Source: Prochlorococcus marinus str. MIT 9201
Lineage (GTDB): Bacteria; Cyanobacteriota; Cyanobacteriia; PCC-6307; Cyanobiaceae
Direction of reading: 5' to 3'
Assembly: GCF_000759955.1 (NCBI RefSeq)
Contig: NZ_JNAL01000007.1
Location: 62,001-126,000 of the forward strand
DNA length: 64,000 bases
Shown here: piece by piece, positions 47,005 to 55,200 of the stretch
Layout of the letters: each line of letters starts with the position of its first letter
Position numbering within the stretch: position 1 is the stretch's first letter
Notes under the pieces: generated by a model
What the model was told of the DNA's origin: nothing
The model's database searches: none
Seen by the model: only the letters and a program-made list of their open reading frames with translations
Program-made: the position numbers and the translations under genes

Positions 47005-48465
47005 ATGTTTGATGAACTCTCATCACGCTTTGAAGACGCAGTAAAAGGTTTAAGAGGCGAAGCAAAGATTAGTGAAAATAATATCAATGATGCCTTGAAT
47101 CAAGTAAAAAGAGCACTACTTGATGCAGACGTTAGTTTATCTGTAGTAAAAGAGTTTATATCTGATGTCAAAGATAAGGCTATTGGAGAAGAAGTAGTTA
47201 GGGGGGTAAACCCAGGTCAAAAATTTATAGAAGTTGTAAATAAAGAATTGATTAACATAATGGGAAATGAAAATTCTCCATTAAAAGAAAATGAAAATAG
47301 TCCAACCGTTATTTTAATGGCTGGACTACAGGGGGCTGGTAAAACAACTGCAACAGGAAAATTAGGCCTCTATTTGAAGGAAAAAGAAAAAAAAGTTCTT
47401 TTAGTAGCTGCAGATATTTATCGGCCAGCAGCTGTAGAACAACTTCAAACATTAGGAAGTCAATACGATTTAGAAGTTTTTTCAGCTAAAGAAAAAAATA
47501 GTAAACCAGAAGAGATTGCTAAGGAAGCGTTGAATTATGCGAATGAAAATGATTTTAATTCGATAATTATTGACACTGCAGGAAGATTGCAAATTGATGA
47601 TTCAATGATGAGTGAAATGGTTCGGATAAAAGAAGTTTCTAATCCTGATGAAGTTTTACTTGTTGTTGATTCTATGATTGGACAAGAAGCTGCTGACTTG
47701 ACAAAGTCATTTCATGAAAAAGTAGGCATTTCAGGAGCAATATTAACTAAGTTGGATGGCGACTCAAGAGGAGGCGCTGCCTTGTCAATAAGAAAAATTA
47801 GTGGTAAACCTATCAAATTTATTGGTGTAGGTGAAAAAATAGAGGCACTGCAACCGTTCCACCCAGAAAGAATGGCTAGCAGAATTTTAGGAATGGGTGA
47901 TGTATTAACACTTGTTGAAAAAGCCCAAAAAGAAGTTGAGCTTGCTGATGCAGAAGCTATGCAAAAGAAACTTCAAGAAGCAACTTTTGATTTTAATGAT
48001 TTTGTTAAGCAAATGAGATTAATTAAAAGGATGGGATCACTTGGTGGATTAATAAAATTAATACCTGGAATGAATAAAATCGATGAAGGGATGATAAAAG
48101 ATGGAGAGGACCAACTGAAGAAAATAGAATCTATGATATCCTCAATGACTCTTGAGGAGAAACAAAAACCTGAGGTGCTTGCTGCTCAGCCTTCAAGAAG
48201 ACAAAGGATCGCTCAGGGTAGTGGCTATGAGGCAAAAGATGTAGATAAAGTTTTAGCTGATTTTCAAAGAATGAGAGGTTTTATGAAACAAATGTCAAAT
48301 GGTGGAATGCCAGGAATGGGAGGAATGCCAGGAATGGGAGGAATGCCAGGAATGGGAGGAATGCCAGGAATGGGAGGAATGCCAGGAATGGGAGGAATGA
48401 GTAGTAATAAACCAATGAAAAAACAAAAAAATAATAAGAAGAAAAAAGGTTTTGCTGATTTATAA
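47005..48465 (+). CDS. ffh: Signal recognition particle protein Ffh
   Basis: 486 residues: N domain (1-90), GTPase G domain with GLQGAGKTTATGKLG (about 109-123), DTAGRLQID and TKLDGDSRGGAA, and the Met-rich M domain (about 300-435) that binds the SRP RNA. The C-terminus carries a Gly-Met-Pro array (GGMPGM repeated) and a Lys-rich tail. Together with the SRP RNA at 20.3 kb it delivers nascent membrane proteins to FtsY. rpsP follows after 54 bases. Confidence 0.97.
   Translation: MFDELSSRFEDAVKGLRGEAKISENNINDALNQVKRALLDADVSLSVVKEFISDVKDKAIGEEVVRGVNPGQKFIEVVNKELINIMGNENSPLKENENSPTVILMAGLQGAGKTTATGKLGLYLKEKEKKVLLVAADIYRPAAVEQLQTLGSQYDLEVFSAKEKNSKPEEIAKEALNYANENDFNSIIIDTAGRLQIDDSMMSEMVRIKEVSNPDEVLLVVDSMIGQEAADLTKSFHEKVGISGAILTKLDGDSRGGAALSIRKISGKPIKFIGVGEKIEALQPFHPERMASRILGMGDVLTLVEKAQKEVELADAEAMQKKLQEATFDFNDFVKQMRLIKRMGSLGGLIKLIPGMNKIDEGMIKDGEDQLKKIESMISSMTLEEKQKPEVLAAQPSRRQRIAQGSGYEAKDVDKVLADFQRMRGFMKQMSNGGMPGMGGMPGMGGMPGMGGMPGMGGMPGMGGMSSNKPMKKQKNNKKKKGFADL
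48304..48393 (+). repeat. Five perfect 18-bp tandem repeats inside ffh
   Basis: The unit GGAATGCCAGGAATGGGA is repeated five times with no mismatch from 48304 to 48393. It encodes GMPGMG in the flexible C-terminal tail of Ffh. Perfect identity between units points to recent expansion by slippage or unequal exchange. The copy number may vary between strains. Confidence 0.97.
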
Positions 48466-48519
48466 TTTCTAAATTTTTACCTTTAAATGATATTATTATT
48501 AAAAACGCATTGATTTAAG

Positions 48520-48867
48520 ATGATTAAATTGCGCCTTAAGCGCTTTGGAAAGAAAAAAGAGGCAAGTTTCAGAATTGTTGCATGCAATAGTACTTCCAGA
48601 AGAGATGGTAGACCTTTACAAGAACTAGGTTTTTACAACCCAAGAACTAAGGAAACTAGGCTCGACACCGAAGCTTTAAGAGCAAGGCTCACTCAGGGTG
48701 CTCAGCCAACTAATGTTGTTAGGACTTTATTAGAAAAAGGAGGGTTATTGGAAAAAATAGAAAGACCCTCTATCGCAATTGGCAAAGCAAAGTTAGAGAA
48801 GGAAAAAGCAGCTAAAGCTAAAACTAAAGTTGATGAAAGTGATAGTAATGAAGCTGAAAGCAAGTAG
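48520..48867 (+). CDS. rpsP: 30S ribosomal protein S16
   Basis: 115 residues. The conserved S16 core is [20 protein letters not shown] and [14 protein letters not shown]. The C-terminal 30 residues are a Lys/Glu/Ala-rich extension common in cyanobacteria. S16 assembles early into the small subunit. It lies between ffh and phoH on the same strand. Confidence 0.97.
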   Translation: MIKLRLKRFGKKKEASFRIVACNSTSRRDGRPLQELGFYNPRTKETRLDTEALRARLTQGAQPTNVVRTLLEKGGLLEKIERPSIAIGKAKLEKEKAAKAKTKVDESDSNEAESK

Positions 48868-48900
48868 TTTGATAAATTTTTTTTCAAATATAATAACTAG

Positions 48901-49857
48901 ATGAAAGAAGTTTCCAAAATTGGTCACTTCACAATTGATTTGCCCAGCTCTGATGCTGCAACAGCATTATCTGGACCTGGGAATTCATTCTTAAAAAAGT
49001 TTGAGTCTCTTACAGGAGTTTCTTTAACCATAAGAGGCTTACAACTTGAAATGAACGGTGTAATATCTAAAATTGAAAGAGCATCAGCATTGGTGGAGCT
49101 GACAAGACCTATTTGGGAACAAGGTTTAGAAGTCCCAGAGGTAGATCTTAAAGCTGCTTTAAGTTCTTTAAATATGGGAGAGTCATCTTCCCATGCTGAA
49201 CTTGGGAAAAAAGTTCTCGCTCGCTCCAAAGAGGGAAGATATTTGAGACCAAGAACTCTAAGACAAAAAGAATATGTTGAATCAATTGAAAACTTTGACC
49301 TTACCTTTGCAATTGGCCCAGCAGGAACTGGTAAGACATTTTTGGCAACTGTTTGTGCTGCAAGACTATTAAACGAGAAAAAAATAGAAAAAATTGTTTT
49401 AACCAGACCAGCCGTAGAGGCTGGTGAAAGTTTGGGATTTCTGCCAGGAGATTTGCAACAAAAAGTAGATCCATATTTAAGACCCCTATTTGATTCTTTA
49501 CATAGTATTTTTGGATTTGATAGAACAAATTCGTTGATCGATAAAGGAATTATTGAAGTTGCTCCTTTGGCATTTATGAGAGGCAGAACTTTGGAAAATT
49601 CTTTGATTATTTTGGACGAAGCACAAAATACAACTTGCTCTCAAATGAGAATGTTTTTAACCAGATTAGGCGAGAGATCGAAAATGGTTGTTAATGGAGA
49701 CATTACTCAAATTGATTTAAAAAAAGATCAGGAAAGTGGCCTAATCGAAGCATCAAGAATTTTCTCTGAAACCGAAGGTATAAAATTTTGTTATCTAACT
49801 GTTGAAGATGTAGTGCGTCATCCTTTAGTTCAGAAAATTATTGAGGCTTATCAATGA
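48901..49857 (+). CDS. phoH: PhoH-like ATPase
   Basis: 318 residues. The N-terminal part (about 1-105) is a KH-like RNA-binding region, and the PhoH ATPase core follows with Walker A FAIGPAGTGKTFLA (about 137-150), Walker B LIILDEAQNTT and the conserved RMFLTRLGERSKMVVNGDITQ. It is probably an RNA-associated ATPase; despite the name, phosphate regulation is not shown. It is 33 bases after rpsP, probably in one transcript. Confidence 0.94.
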   Translation: MKEVSKIGHFTIDLPSSDAATALSGPGNSFLKKFESLTGVSLTIRGLQLEMNGVISKIERASALVELTRPIWEQGLEVPEVDLKAALSSLNMGESSSHAELGKKVLARSKEGRYLRPRTLRQKEYVESIENFDLTFAIGPAGTGKTFLATVCAARLLNEKKIEKIVLTRPAVEAGESLGFLPGDLQQKVDPYLRPLFDSLHSIFGFDRTNSLIDKGIIEVAPLAFMRGRTLENSLIILDEAQNTTCSQMRMFLTRLGERSKMVVNGDITQIDLKKDQESGLIEASRIFSETEGIKFCYLTVEDVVRHPLVQKIIEAYQ

Positions 49858-49859
49858 CC

Positions 49860-49871
49860 CCATAGCTATGG
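49860..49871. repeat. 12-bp perfect palindrome between phoH and the Bax-inhibitor-like gene
   Basis: CCATAGCTATGG, centred just after the phoH stop. No T-run follows, so it is not a standard terminator. It could be a protein-binding site or chance. Confidence 0.3.
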
Positions 49872-49930
49872 TGATCCGTACCCTGAAATTTTAAAAATCA
49901 AGTAGAATAAAACTATTACAATTTAAAAAA

Positions 49931-50668
49931 ATGCCAGCAAGTAGTAATTTTAATCAAGCTATTCGTGAAGCACAAACTAGTTCCATTGTTGGACCTAATG
50001 TGGTGCAAAAGGCTTTACCCTACGTGGGTGGGGGTATGGTACTGACTTCTTTAGGTGTTTTAGCCGGTGTATCACTGATAGCGACAAACCCAGGACTTTT
50101 CCAGCCTCTCTCAATTTTAGCTTTAATTGCCGAACTTATTTTGTTTTTTATTGCGACAAGCGCTGCAAATAATGCAAATAATGCAAAGGCCTTACCTTTA
50201 CTAACAGGATTTAGTTTGCTAACTGGATTCACTTTGAGTGGAATAGTAGCTTTAGCAATAGGAACAATTGGTATTGGTTCGGTTGGAACAGCCGCATTAG
50301 CTACAGGTATAACTTTCGTCATTGCCTCTTATACTGGGCAAAGAATGAGTGATAGTGTTGGTCAGGCACTATCTGGAGTTGTTGGCCTTGGGTTGATAGG
50401 ACTTCTCATAGCAATGTTTGTCCAATTAATTGGAGGTTTCTTTGCTCCTGGAGTTTTTGGAGGTTCAGGACTTGAATTGATAATTGCAGGTTTCGGAACC
50501 GTTTTATTTGTTGCAATGTCTTTTGTAGATTTCTATACAATGCCTAGAAGATACAATGATGATCAATACTTAGCAGGAGCTTTAGGTATGTATCTGACTT
50601 ACATAAATCTCTTCGTGTTCATATTGAGATTAATGATTGCACTTCAAGGTGGTGGAAGAAGAGACTAA
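49931..50668 (+). CDS. Bax inhibitor-1/YccA family membrane protein
   Basis: A 245-residue protein with seven hydrophobic helices from about residue 30 to 235. The GIVALAIGTIG and FVDFYTMPRRYNDDQYLAGA stretches, including the acidic residues before the last helix and YLTYINLFVFILRLM, match the TMBIM/YccA family. Bacterial members are thought to be pH-sensitive calcium leak channels or protease modulators. An intrinsic terminator follows. Confidence 0.86.
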   Translation: MPASSNFNQAIREAQTSSIVGPNVVQKALPYVGGGMVLTSLGVLAGVSLIATNPGLFQPLSILALIAELILFFIATSAANNANNAKALPLLTGFSLLTGFTLSGIVALAIGTIGIGSVGTAALATGITFVIASYTGQRMSDSVGQALSGVVGLGLIGLLIAMFVQLIGGFFAPGVFGGSGLELIIAGFGTVLFVAMSFVDFYTMPRRYNDDQYLAGALGMYLTYINLFVFILRLMIALQGGGRRD

Positions 50669-50693
50669 ATAAATAAACTTAATATCTAATTCG

Positions 50694-50722
50694 AAGCGTA
50701 GGATTTTTTCTACGCTTTTTTT
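50694..50722 (+). terminator. Intrinsic terminator between convergent genes
   Basis: Stem AAGCGTAG (50694-50701) with CTACGCTT (50710-50717), an 8-base loop of mainly T, and a following T-run. It lies between the Bax-inhibitor-like gene and the convergent gene at 50721, whose stop codon overlaps the T-run. It should work for the plus-strand transcript and may be partly bidirectional. Confidence 0.85.
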
Positions 50723-51248
50723 ATTGGGCGATATCAAGAATTTGTTTTCTTATAAATGCCTTTTGTTCTGAATCATATTTTATTGAATTATCAAAACTAT
50801 TCCCCATATTGTCTAAGTCTTGAAGGACTTGATTCACAGTCTTTGTAACACACTTTGTTTCTAGTAGTCTCAAAATTTCTTTACATCTATCTGAAATTTT
50901 TTCTGAAGTCATTTCATATTCATGATTATTTTTTCTTCGATGAATAATAATTTGGGCGCTGCTCATTATTAAATTTTTTACTACGATTTCTACTACAGCT
51001 TCACCACCTTCGTTAAGTTTGAAAATTAAGGAAAAAGGAAGTTTATCTAATAAAAAACATTCTTTATCTGATAAAGCATAAGCAAAAAATCCTCTGAGTC
51101 CAATTTTTGTTTTAATTAGTTCTGATATTCTATCGGCTAAAACCTCATCGCTAAGTAAATCTTCTTCCCATTCTTTGCACCACTGTGCTGAAATATTTAT
51201 TGCTTGGGTAAACGAAGCTTCTTTTAAATTTATGGTTTTTTTTGTCAT
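50721..51248 (-). CDS. Conserved cyanobacterial protein, function unknown
   Basis: A 175-residue soluble protein with no signal peptide and no membrane segment. It shows alternating helices and strands with a conserved-looking SAQWCKEWEEDLLSDEVLADR stretch near residue 20 and a central GLRGFFAYALSDKE. No catalytic signature is recognisable. It is divergent from era, with 38 bases between the starts. I cannot assign a function. Confidence 0.7.
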   Translation of the reverse strand: MTKKTINLKEASFTQAINISAQWCKEWEEDLLSDEVLADRISELIKTKIGLRGFFAYALSDKECFLLDKLPFSLIFKLNEGGEAVVEIVVKNLIMSSAQIIIHRRKNNHEYEMTSEKISDRCKEILRLLETKCVTKTVNQVLQDLDNMGNSFDNSIKYDSEQKAFIRKQILDIAQ

Positions 51249-51286
51249 TTTTGATCAGAATTTTATTATTGATGCATTAATAGTCT

Positions 51287-52198
51287 TTGAACAATTATAG
51301 ATCTGGGTTCGTAACTTTACTAGGAAGGCCTAATGTGGGTAAATCTACTTTAATAAATAAATTGATTGGAGAAAAAATAACAATTACTTCTCCAATAGCG
51401 CAAACTACTAGAAATAAATTAAAAGGGATACTTACTAAAGAAAATGGGCAAATAATTTTTGTCGATACTCCAGGTGTTCATAAACCTCATAATAGACTTG
51501 GAGAGATATTAGTAAAAAATGCAAAATCTGCAATTAATGGTGTAGATATGGTAATTTTTGTTATTGATTCAAGTGAAGAACCTGGGAGAGGCGATGAATA
51601 TATATTGAACTTTTTAATAGCAAATAAAACTGAGTTTATTGTTGCACTAAATAAGTGGGATTTGGTTAATAAAGAATTTAGGAATTTACGATTGGAACAA
51701 TATAGAAGATTTTTTGGAAAAAATAGAAACTTACAAATTGTAAGTGCTTCTCAAGGAGAAGGATGTTCTGAACTAATCGATATGGCACTTAATTATCTTC
51801 CAGAGGGACCAAAACTTTATAGCGAAGAGACTATATGTGACCAACCATTAGATAATTTATTATCTGATTTAGTAAGAGAGCAGGTTTTGAGAAATACAAG
51901 AGAAGAAGTACCTCATAGTGTTGCAGTAAAGATAGAAAAGATAGAGGAAATGAAAAGAAAAAATGGCAAAAGATTTACAGCTATTTTGGCTACTATTATT
52001 GTTGAAAGATCAACTCAAAAAGCAATTCTTATTGGGAAGAAAGGTTCAATGTTAAAAATTATTGGTCAATCAGCAAGGTCAAATATGTCAGAATTGATTG
52101 ATGGTCCAGTCCACCTAGAGTTGTTTGTGAAAGTTGTTCCAAATTGGAGAAAAAAAGAAAAAAGGTTAATTGAATTTGGTTATGAGGAAGACTTCTAG
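51287..52198 (+). CDS. era: GTPase Era
   Basis: A 303-residue GTPase of ribosome assembly that binds the 16S rRNA 3' end. G1 is GRPNVGKST at residues 13-21, G3 DTPGVH near 61, G4 NKWD near 124, and the C-terminal KH domain contains AILIGKKGSMLKIIG. The start is TTG at 51287 (MNNYRSGFVTLLG). It ends directly against the trmD start (TAG followed by ATG), so an era-trmD operon is clear. Confidence 0.96.
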   Translation: MNNYRSGFVTLLGRPNVGKSTLINKLIGEKITITSPIAQTTRNKLKGILTKENGQIIFVDTPGVHKPHNRLGEILVKNAKSAINGVDMVIFVIDSSEEPGRGDEYILNFLIANKTEFIVALNKWDLVNKEFRNLRLEQYRRFFGKNRNLQIVSASQGEGCSELIDMALNYLPEGPKLYSEETICDQPLDNLLSDLVREQVLRNTREEVPHSVAVKIEKIEEMKRKNGKRFTAILATIIVERSTQKAILIGKKGSMLKIIGQSARSNMSELIDGPVHLELFVKVVPNWRKKEKRLIEFGYEEDF

Positions 52199-53419
52199 AT
52201 GAGTAGTTTTAATTTTGATGTAATTACTTTGTTCCCTAAAGCCTTTGAATTATTAAATAATTTAGGGGTCATAACAAGAGCTTTAGATAAGAATTTGATA
52301 AATGTAAATTTGCATGATTTAAGAGAATTTGGTGAAGGTTCTTACAGACAAGTAGACGATAAGCCTTATGGAGGAGGGGCAGGAATGGTACTAAAACCTG
52401 AACCCATTTATAAGGCATATGAATCACTTAGAAAATCACCTAAAAGTAAAACTCTGTTGATGACACCACAAGGTAAAGTCTTAAAGCAAAAAGATCTTAC
52501 GAGATGGTCCACTTTGGATCAAATAATAATTATTTGTGGTCAATATGAAGGTTTTGATGAAAGGATTAGATGTTTAGCTGATGAAGAGATATCATTAGGC
52601 GATTTTGTACTTTCTGGAGGTGAAATACCTGCTATATCGATAATTAATGGGTTGACTAGATTATTACCAGGAACTCTTGGTGATCCGGACTCCTTAATGG
52701 ATGAGAGTCATAATTCTTCTTTATTAGAATATCCTCAATACACGAGGCCATTAAGTTTTAAAGATATGAAAGTGCCAGATATTTTAGTAAGCGGTAACCA
52801 TGAAGAGATTAAATTGTGGAGAAGGCAAAAAAGTATTGAAAGAACATTGGAGAGAAGAAGTGACTTAATTTCAAATGAAAACTATAAAAAATTGCCACAA
52901 AGTAAGAGAATAATAATAGAATCTAATCAATTTATGAAATTTAGAATAGGTAATGGATACGATATTCACAGACTAGTAGCTGATAGAGACTTAATTATTG
53001 GAGGTGTAAAAATGCATCATCCCGAAAATTTAGGATTGGATGGTCATAGTGATGCTGATGTTTTAAGTCACTCAATAATGGATGCATTATTGGGAGCACT
53101 TTCTCTAGGCGATATAGGAAAATATTTCCCACCATCTGATGAAAAATGGAAAAATGCTGATAGCTTATTTTTGTTATCACAAGTAATTGACTTGATAAGA
53201 CGAGATGGCTGGGAAATAAATAATATTGATAGTGTCCTTGTTGTAGAAAGGCCAAAAATCATGCCACATATAAAATTAATGAAAAAAAACATTTCTAAGA
53301 TCTTAAATATTGATGAAAATTTAATTGGGATTAAAGCAACTACGAATGAGAAATTAGGTCCTGAAGGGAGAGAGGAGGGTATAAGTTGCCATTCAGTAGT
53401 ACTACTTGAAAAAAAATGA
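52199..53419 (+). CDS. trmD-ispF: TrmD-IspF fusion frame: tRNA (guanine-N1)-methyltransferase plus MECDP synthase
   Basis: A single 406-residue frame without a stop. Residues 1-225 are TrmD (m1G37 of tRNA): [24 protein letters not shown] and [13 protein letters not shown] form the knot and SAM site. Residues 246-406 are IspF of the MEP isoprenoid pathway: GNGYDIHRL with the Asp-x-His zinc ligands, [18 protein letters not shown], and [14 protein letters not shown]. About 20 residues link the two. An internal ATG at 52934 begins IspF exactly at its usual N-terminus ([12 protein letters not shown]), so IspF may also be made separately. No strong Shine-Dalgarno is seen before it. Confidence 0.93.
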   Translation: MSSFNFDVITLFPKAFELLNNLGVITRALDKNLINVNLHDLREFGEGSYRQVDDKPYGGGAGMVLKPEPIYKAYESLRKSPKSKTLLMTPQGKVLKQKDLTRWSTLDQIIIICGQYEGFDERIRCLADEEISLGDFVLSGGEIPAISIINGLTRLLPGTLGDPDSLMDESHNSSLLEYPQYTRPLSFKDMKVPDILVSGNHEEIKLWRRQKSIERTLERRSDLISNENYKKLPQSKRIIIESNQFMKFRIGNGYDIHRLVADRDLIIGGVKMHHPENLGLDGHSDADVLSHSIMDALLGALSLGDIGKYFPPSDEKWKNADSLFLLSQVIDLIRRDGWEINNIDSVLVVERPKIMPHIKLMKKNISKILNIDENLIGIKATTNEKLGPEGREEGISCHSVVLLEKK

Positions 53420-53856
53420 AATTAAATTTGAAAAAAAAATTTCAAAGATTTTGTTTAGTATTAATCTGCTTAGTGATTTTAATTCTTCAATCTGATATTC
53501 CCAATTTAAAAGCTCTTACTATGGATAATTATCAAGGTGAAATGGTCACAGAGGAATTAAGACTTAAAGTCCCTGCTGATGTAAAAGCAGCATGGTTGAA
53601 TGCTGAAAACGAAGTATGGGAGCCATGGTTATCTTCTCAAGATGGTTTTTTAGGGAGACAATTATTTTGGGATAAAGAAAAAGAAGAAGCTTTAATATTG
53701 GTAAATTGGGAAAGTAAAAAATTATGGAAAAGCATACCAATGTCAGAAGTAAATGAAGTCCAACAAAAATTTGAAGATAATGTTAAAGCTGCTCTCAATT
53801 TAGAAGAAAATCCTTTTGAGTTGATTTATGAGGGAGAGTTGGATAAGCAAAGATGA
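53416..53856 (+). CDS. TIGR03792-type protein with N-terminal signal or anchor
   Basis: 146 residues. The hydrophobic N-terminal segment (about 12-27) follows a Lys-rich start, then a dimeric alpha/beta-barrel-like domain ([38 protein letters not shown]) typical of the cyanobacterial TIGR03792 family, related to antibiotic-biosynthesis monooxygenase folds. No catalytic role is established. The start overlaps the IspF stop as ATGA, and it overlaps larB by 4 bases, so it is within the era-to-larB operon. Confidence 0.8.
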   Translation: MKLNLKKKFQRFCLVLICLVILILQSDIPNLKALTMDNYQGEMVTEELRLKVPADVKAAWLNAENEVWEPWLSSQDGFLGRQLFWDKEKEEALILVNWESKKLWKSIPMSEVNEVQQKFEDNVKAALNLEENPFELIYEGELDKQR

Positions 53857-54509
53857 ATTTTGATATCAAGTTTGATTTTCAAAGAAGGGAGAGACTTGGA
53901 CTTATTGAGGCTATTTGGGGTCAAGATAAGAGTATCGACCAATTAAAGAGATTATCTGAAAGTGTATTAAGTAAAAATGAGGTTGTTTTCATTACCAGGA
54001 TAAATAGTGAAAAGGCTAATTATCTTTTAGATTTGTACGATGATGCACAATTCTATGAAGAAGCAAATTGCCTAATAATTGGGAAGAATCTGAATAAAAT
54101 AAATACAAATAAAAAAGTTGCCATAATTTCAGGAGGTTCAAGTGATTTGGGCGTAACACTTGAGGCACAATTAGCGCTTAAAATTTATGGAGTGAATAGT
54201 CAATCCTTTATTGATGTTGGAGTAGCAGGACTTCATCGATTAATGAGTCAGTTGGAAGAAATTAATAAATATAATGTTTTAATAGTTTGTGCTGGAATGG
54301 AAGGGGCTTTGGCGACAGTTGTGGGAGGATTGTTGGCACAACCGATAATCGCGGTACCTGTCTCAGTCGGCTACGGTGTTAGTAAGGATGGAGAAACTGC
54401 TTTAAATAGCATGTTGTCTAGTTGTTCCCCAGGTATTGCAGTTATGAATATAGATAATGGCTACGGTGCAGCGATGGCAGCTCTTAGAATTATTAAAAGT
54501 ATTTCTTAA
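53853..54509 (+). CDS. larB: LarB-family protein (PurE-like, nickel pincer cofactor type)
   Basis: 218 residues. The C-terminal PurE-like domain includes VAIISGGSSDLGVTLEAQLAL, IDVGVAGLHRLM, VCAGMEGALATVVGGLLAQPIIAVPVSVGYG and GYGAAMAALRI, which match LarB. LarB carboxylates nicotinic-acid adenine dinucleotide in nickel pincer cofactor synthesis. LarC and LarE are not in this window, so it may be orphaned or have another job. Overlap with the TIGR03792 gene is 4 bases. Confidence 0.86.
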   Translation: MNFDIKFDFQRRERLGLIEAIWGQDKSIDQLKRLSESVLSKNEVVFITRINSEKANYLLDLYDDAQFYEEANCLIIGKNLNKINTNKKVAIISGGSSDLGVTLEAQLALKIYGVNSQSFIDVGVAGLHRLMSQLEEINKYNVLIVCAGMEGALATVVGGLLAQPIIAVPVSVGYGVSKDGETALNSMLSSCSPGIAVMNIDNGYGAAMAALRIIKSIS

Positions 54510-54513
54510 ATAT

Positions 54514-54645
54514 TTACTTTTTTTCGATTTCTAATAGGTTTTCTATCCATAAATTTAGTTGTTTAGAGAGCATTCCTTCTTCTCTCAATTTGATTGCCTT
54601 TATTACGACTTCTGTATTTACCCACTCTGGAAATCTTTTAGGCAT
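54514..54645 (-). CDS. Possible small protein (43 residues), unknown
   Basis: A 43-residue frame, MPKRFPEWVNTEVVIKAIKL followed by a helical, charged stretch ending EIEKK. It fills the space after larB on the opposite strand, where no larger ORF exists. The composition is well balanced and protein-like with a predicted amphipathic helix and a single Trp pair. I know no family. Short length makes this a tentative call. Confidence 0.4.
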   Translation of the reverse strand: MPKRFPEWVNTEVVIKAIKLREEGMLSKQLNLWIENLLEIEKK

Positions 54646-54711
54646 TTATTTATTATTCAGTAACTTTAATTTGGTACAAATTTTTTTAAAAACAAGATCT
54701 TAGTAACAAAT

Positions 54712-54879
54712 TTAATCTTTAATGTTTGATTTTGTACCTAATCTAGACAATTCAGAAGAGTTTTGTTCATTTTCTACATTCTTTAATCTTTCTATTAACT
54801 CAGATAAGTCTTTATGGGCTAACTCCCCATTTTGCTCCCATTTTAAGGACCTTGAATTACTATCAATTTTTTCTTTCAT
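54712..54879 (-). CDS. Possible small protein (55 residues), unknown
   Basis: A 55-residue frame, MKEKIDSNSRSLKWEQNGEL followed by AHKDLSELIERLKNVENEQN and a polar tail. It is acidic and helical with no hydrophobic segment. The LKWEQNGEL phrase and heptad-like LSELIERLKNV suggest a small soluble coiled-coil protein. It lies in the otherwise empty larB-thiS interval on the thiS strand. No family is recognised. Confidence 0.45.
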   Translation of the reverse strand: MKEKIDSNSRSLKWEQNGELAHKDLSELIERLKNVENEQNSSELSRLGTKSNIKD

Positions 54880-54990
54880 TGTTCTTTTAAGGTAATAGAA
54901 ATATAAAACGAAAATTGAAAAAATTTGGCTATTGTTTCAAGTCTAAACTTAAAAAATTATGAAGATTTTTAGTGTGAAAAATTTTATCTT

Positions 54991-55200
54991 TTAACCACCA
55001 CCAACTATTGAAACAATTTCTAGATTATCACCATCTTTAAGTTTTACTTTTTCCCATTTTATTGAATTAACAATTAAATTGTTTAACTCTACAACAATTG
55101 TGTTGGGTTTATATCCCATTAAATCTAGGACTTTAGACAGTAAAGCATTTTCTTGATCAAGTTCTATTTTTTTTTCTTCTCCATTTACTTTAATTTTCAT
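54991..55200 (-). CDS. thiS: Thiamine biosynthesis sulfur carrier ThiS
   Basis: 69 residues of the ubiquitin-like beta-grasp fold ending in the essential di-glycine: ...LEIVSIVGGG. The N-terminus IKVNGEEKKIEL and central NTIVVELNNLIV fit the family. Activated as a thiocarboxylate, it donates sulfur for the thiazole ring. It overlaps the 3' end of thiE by 11 bases, giving coupled expression. thiG is not in the window. Confidence 0.93.
   Translation of the reverse strand: MKIKVNGEEKKIELDQENALLSKVLDLMGYKPNTIVVELNNLIVNSIKWEKVKLKDGDNLEIVSIVGGG

Noticed and set aside
48304-48393. CRISPR-like array
   Set aside because: Tandem 18-bp units with no spacers lying in-frame inside ffh; it is a coding repeat.
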